The position numbers and the translations under genes were made by a program. The notes under the pieces were generated by a model. The model saw nothing but the letters and a program-made list of their open reading frames with translations. It was not told where the DNA came from and made no database searches. Below, in pieces: positions 61,976 through 64,000 of a stretch of 64,000 bases of DNA; position 1 is the stretch's first letter, and each line of letters starts with the position of its first letter. The DNA is from Bacteroidota bacterium (GTDB lineage Bacteria > Bacteroidota > Bacteroidia > B-17B0 > Aurantibacillaceae), in assembly GCA_003153315.1 (NCBI GenBank), contig PLYA01000028.1:118089-182088 (forward strand), given 5' to 3'.

Positions 61976-63501
61976 GTCCACACAGGGAGTGTTTCGTTTT
62001 TTTCTACTTCTCTTGTTTTATTGTTAATCCCTTCTATTTTATTTACATCCTGCAAGCCCTTGTATTTACTAATCATATCATAAGGAGCTATCCAATCCAT
62101 GCACACTTTTTTATCCTGCAAGAAGCGGTTCGTTCCAACCTTTTCTAAAAATGTTTTTATTTCGGTAAAATCCAGCTTTTCGTTTAATCTTTCCGCATTT
62201 TGTAAGGTGTCCAGCCATCCCCGCAATGGTTCGACCCAAAGCTTGCCTTTTTGCCCAAAATCTGCCTTTTTTTGGATGAGTTCCAGTTTCAGCTTTACGA
62301 GTTCATCTTTCTTTTGAAGGTAAGCTGACTTATCTATGGTATCATCCAAAAAGGCGTTGATGAGTTTATCCAGTCTTTGTTCTGTTTCTTTTAGTTTGGC
62401 TTCTACTGTTTGGGCAAACGCAATAATACTCTTTTGTTCTTCCATTTGCCACACATCCACTTGGGCAAGCATCTTATGTCCCCATCCTTCGGGCAGCGTA
62501 ACCATTTGAACCAGTTCCTTTAGTTGGCCTTGCATCAAATCTTCGCGTAAATAACTTTGCGAGCATTTGCCTTTTTTCTTGGTGCATCGGTAATACCGAT
62601 ACGTTCCTCCGTTTCCTTTGGCAAATTGGGCTGATATGGCACTCCCGCATTCCGCGCATTTTAATAGCCCTGATGCTGCAAAGTGATGTTGACGTTTCAG
62701 TTTTTTGGGTTTTGATGCTTCTTTTAGTTTTGCCTGCACCGCTTCAAAGGTCGCTATGCTTACCAATGGCTGGAACTTGCCCTCGTAGCTTTCCCCTTTG
62801 GAAACTATGACACCGGTATAAAGAGGATTGGTGAGTACAAAATGCATAACGGAATGACTAATAGGCTTGCCGGATTTTGAGAGAATACCGAAAAAACCAA
62901 GACGATGCCGCGCGCTTTCAATACTGTGTTTGCCTTCTGCAAACTCTTTGTATATCCGTTGGATGATTTTTGATTTGACAGGTTCGGGTTCTATGTTTTT
63001 TGTTACCCGATTATTCACATAGCCTATGGGGGCTATTTGTGCATACTCCCCGCGTCTTAGTTTTTGTCGGATTCCTCTTTTTACATTTTCAGAAAGGTTG
63101 TCCGAGTAATATTTACTTTGCCCGAAAGCTACTTGCAGCATGAACAATCCCTGTGGGGTAGGTTCAAACCAAAAGGAAGAAAAGCGCAGCGCAGTAATTT
63201 TTTCAATATCGATTAAGTAAATAATTTGTCCGCCATCTATGGAATTACGAGCAAGCCTGTCGGGATGCCAAGCTAATATACCGACAGGCTCTTTGCTCTC
63301 ATGTATCTTTGCAATCATGCGGGCAAATTCTTTACGCCCCGGGTCTTTTGCGCTTTTGCTTTCTATAAAAGTTTCAAGGATGGTTAATTTTTCTCTTTCT
63401 GCCAGTTGGTTAAGCTCAAAGAGTTGTGCCTCAATAGACATGGTTTGCCTGTCTTCGGGTTCGGAAGATTTGCGGGCATAAAGGAAAAATTTAGTTTTCA
63501 T
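61903..63501 (-). CDS. large serine recombinase with repeat-derived C-terminus
   Basis: A 532-residue site-specific recombinase from the ATG at 63501. FFLYARKSSEPEDRQ holds the catalytic Ser (residue 12); GRKEFARMIAKI and WHPDRLARN follow in the resolvase domain (to about 140). The recombinase domain comes next (to about 280), then a zinc ribbon (CAECGSAI, YRCTKKKGKCSQ) and a coiled-coil (about 380-445). Such enzymes integrate or excise phages and mobile elements without needing a DNA partner. The frame opens at 63543, but the conserved start is at 63501. The final 24 residues come from the 133-bp repeat. No phage genes are seen in the window. Confidence 0.88.
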   Translation of the reverse strand: MKTKFFLYARKSSEPEDRQTMSIEAQLFELNQLAEREKLTILETFIESKSAKDPGRKEFARMIAKIHESKEPVGILAWHPDRLARNSIDGGQIIYLIDIEKITALRFSSFWFEPTPQGLFMLQVAFGQSKYYSDNLSENVKRGIRQKLRRGEYAQIAPIGYVNNRVTKNIEPEPVKSKIIQRIYKEFAEGKHSIESARHRLGFFGILSKSGKPISHSVMHFVLTNPLYTGVIVSKGESYEGKFQPLVSIATFEAVQAKLKEASKPKKLKRQHHFAASGLLKCAECGSAISAQFAKGNGGTYRYYRCTKKKGKCSQSYLREDLMQGQLKELVQMVTLPEGWGHKMLAQVDVWQMEEQKSIIAFAQTVEAKLKETEQRLDKLINAFLDDTIDKSAYLQKKDELVKLKLELIQKKADFGQKGKLWVEPLRGWLDTLQNAERLNEKLDFTEIKTFLEKVGTNRFLQDKKVCMDWIAPYDMISKYKGLQDVNKIEGINNKTREVEKNETLPVWTSTKGANRKFRGMRGAGLCDKRKL

Positions 63502-63644
63502 GACTTTTACTTTTTGGTTTGTGTACTTTGTAAAATTAGTCAATAGAAAAAAGGTTGTCTGTATTGTTCAAAAATATTCATGCTGCATTAGCTTTCTTCG
63601 CTCAGCGTAAATAAGATAAAGGAAAAGCCAGCACACTATCACAC

Positions 63645-63702
63645 AGCTTATAGGTTGGCATGGTTTTATAAGGAAACAAAAACACACGCCAACCTATAAG
63701 CT
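63645..63702. repeat. hairpin H1 with conserved loop
   Basis: A perfect 15-base stem AGCTTATAGGTTGGC (63645-63659) and GCCAACCTATAAGCT (63688-63702) closes a 28-base loop starting ATGGTTTTATAAGGA and ending CAAAAACACAC. The loop is nearly the same as in H2 at 63872-63924, while the outer stem is different. Confidence 0.85.
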
Positions 63703-63713
63703 TCTCCACGCAC

Positions 63714-63772
63714 CTATACAAAAGATAAGAAGGTCAATTTGCGGAGCAAGACCTTGCTTATCTTTTGTATAG
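63714..63772. repeat. long hairpin between H1 and H2
   Basis: CTATACAAAAGATAAG (63714-63729) pairs perfectly with CTTATCTTTTGTATAG (63757-63772); inside, AAGGTC (63730-63735) pairs with GACCTT (63750-63755). A 22-base-pair stem with one bulge. Not followed by a T run, so not a typical terminator. Confidence 0.8.
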
Positions 63773-63871
63773 TATCTTCAACGCACTTGTTCTTTTTCAT
63801 TTACGCCACCAGCACACGAGTAAATAAATCGGTAAAGAAAAAATCGCTTACTAAAACTACCAGCCCTTCAC

Positions 63872-63924
63872 TTTATTTTTTGGCATGGTTTTGAAGGATA
63901 CAAAAACACACGCCAAAAAATAAA
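63872..63924. repeat. hairpin H2 with conserved loop
   Basis: A perfect 13-base stem TTTATTTTTTGGC (63872-63884) and GCCAAAAAATAAA (63912-63924) closes a 27-base loop starting ATGGTTTTGAAGGA and ending CAAAAACACAC. An outer, imperfect inverted repeat (AAAGAAAAAATCG near 63835 and CGATTTTTTCTTT near 63951) surrounds it. Confidence 0.85.
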
Positions 63925-64000
63925 ATCCATCTGCACGCACTTTAGCAAACCGATTTTTTCTTTGCGATATAGCATCGCTTCTTGCAGGATAAAAAAGTGT

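Larger units (their letters stand above)
63502..64000. other. non-coding region with structured hairpins, right edge
   Basis: About 500 bases upstream of the recombinase without an ORF that I can support. It holds three hairpins listed separately, and repeated short linkers: CCAGCACAC at two places (63627 region and 63809 region) and ACGCAC at three (63708, 63781 and 63935 regions). Spacing and order suggest a repeated unit of about 225 bases: linker, hairpin with conserved loop, linker, second inverted repeat. The unit continues past the window edge. Confidence 0.6.

Noticed and set aside
61580..62148. Several small frames around copy B of the 133-bp repeat
   Set aside because: The same peptides appear at copy A in other contexts, showing that they are repeat translations.
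63645..63924. Hairpins as integron attC sites or a retron RNA
   Set aside because: No clear attC core sites (RYYYAAC/GTTRRRY) or integron integrase, and no reverse transcriptase in the window; kept only as an unexplained structured repeat.

Overview
The window reads as a chromosomal segment of a Bacteroidota bacterium, perhaps of the Chitinophagales type (that rank is a guess). The pointers are a NusG/UpxY-type antiterminator heading a polysaccharide operon, a secreted NHL protein with a type IX secretion (Por) sorting tail, promoters that fit the TTTG-N19-TAnnTTTG pattern, and AT-rich leaders with little Shine-Dalgarno signal. No rRNA or tRNA gene was recognised.

Positions 1-39716 (almost all minus strand) are one long O-antigen/capsule locus that continues past the left edge. 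It starts with a winged-helix regulator (39183-39716) and upxY (38568-39074). Next come a UDP-HexNAc 4-epimerase, the ABC exporter wzm/wzt, and a CDP-deoxysugar set (rfbF, rfbG, an RmlC-like epimerase, a sugar C-methyltransferase, an acyltransferase and a reductase). A nonulosonic-acid set follows (pseB, aldo/keto reductase, SDR, SpsF-like cytidylyltransferase, tandem GNAT, pseI), then an MBOAT/SGNH O-acylation pair. After that come dTDP-Fuc3N genes (fdtA, fdtB), methyltransferases, many glycosyltransferases, a PIG-L deacetylase beside an LpxD-like acyltransferase, a GT11 fucosyltransferase, a tandem GT4 protein and wecE. The product should be a heteropolysaccharide with several unusual deoxyamino sugars, exported by Wzm/Wzt.

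Positions 39900-56936 are mostly housekeeping: ispF, a tRNA1(Val) methyltransferase-like gene, rimM, lpxH, a GT-C-like membrane protein, phaC, an exonuclease, the NHL/T9SS protein, hemB, a WcaF-like acetyltransferase, two related secreted proteins, and arginine decarboxylase, ureohydrolase and proline dehydrogenase. Positions 57000-64000 are a mosaic: aroB, a membrane receiver/histidine-kinase pair, an unknown gene, a large serine recombinase, and several repeat families.

The most unusual signal is a recurring module. Three separate arrays of imperfect tandem repeats, each with a period of exactly 21 bp but with unrelated sequences (22751-23034, 49416-49667, 58367-58578), lie beside or near three uncharacterised genes (23113-23865, 48607-49356, 60677-61636). 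Those genes appear to encode a helical N-terminal half and a beta-rich, fibronectin/Ig-like C-terminal half. One module interrupts the O-antigen operon and lies next to a truncated duplicate of the GNAT gene start. Near the right edge, upstream of the serine recombinase, two hairpins share an almost identical loop but have different, internally complementary stems.
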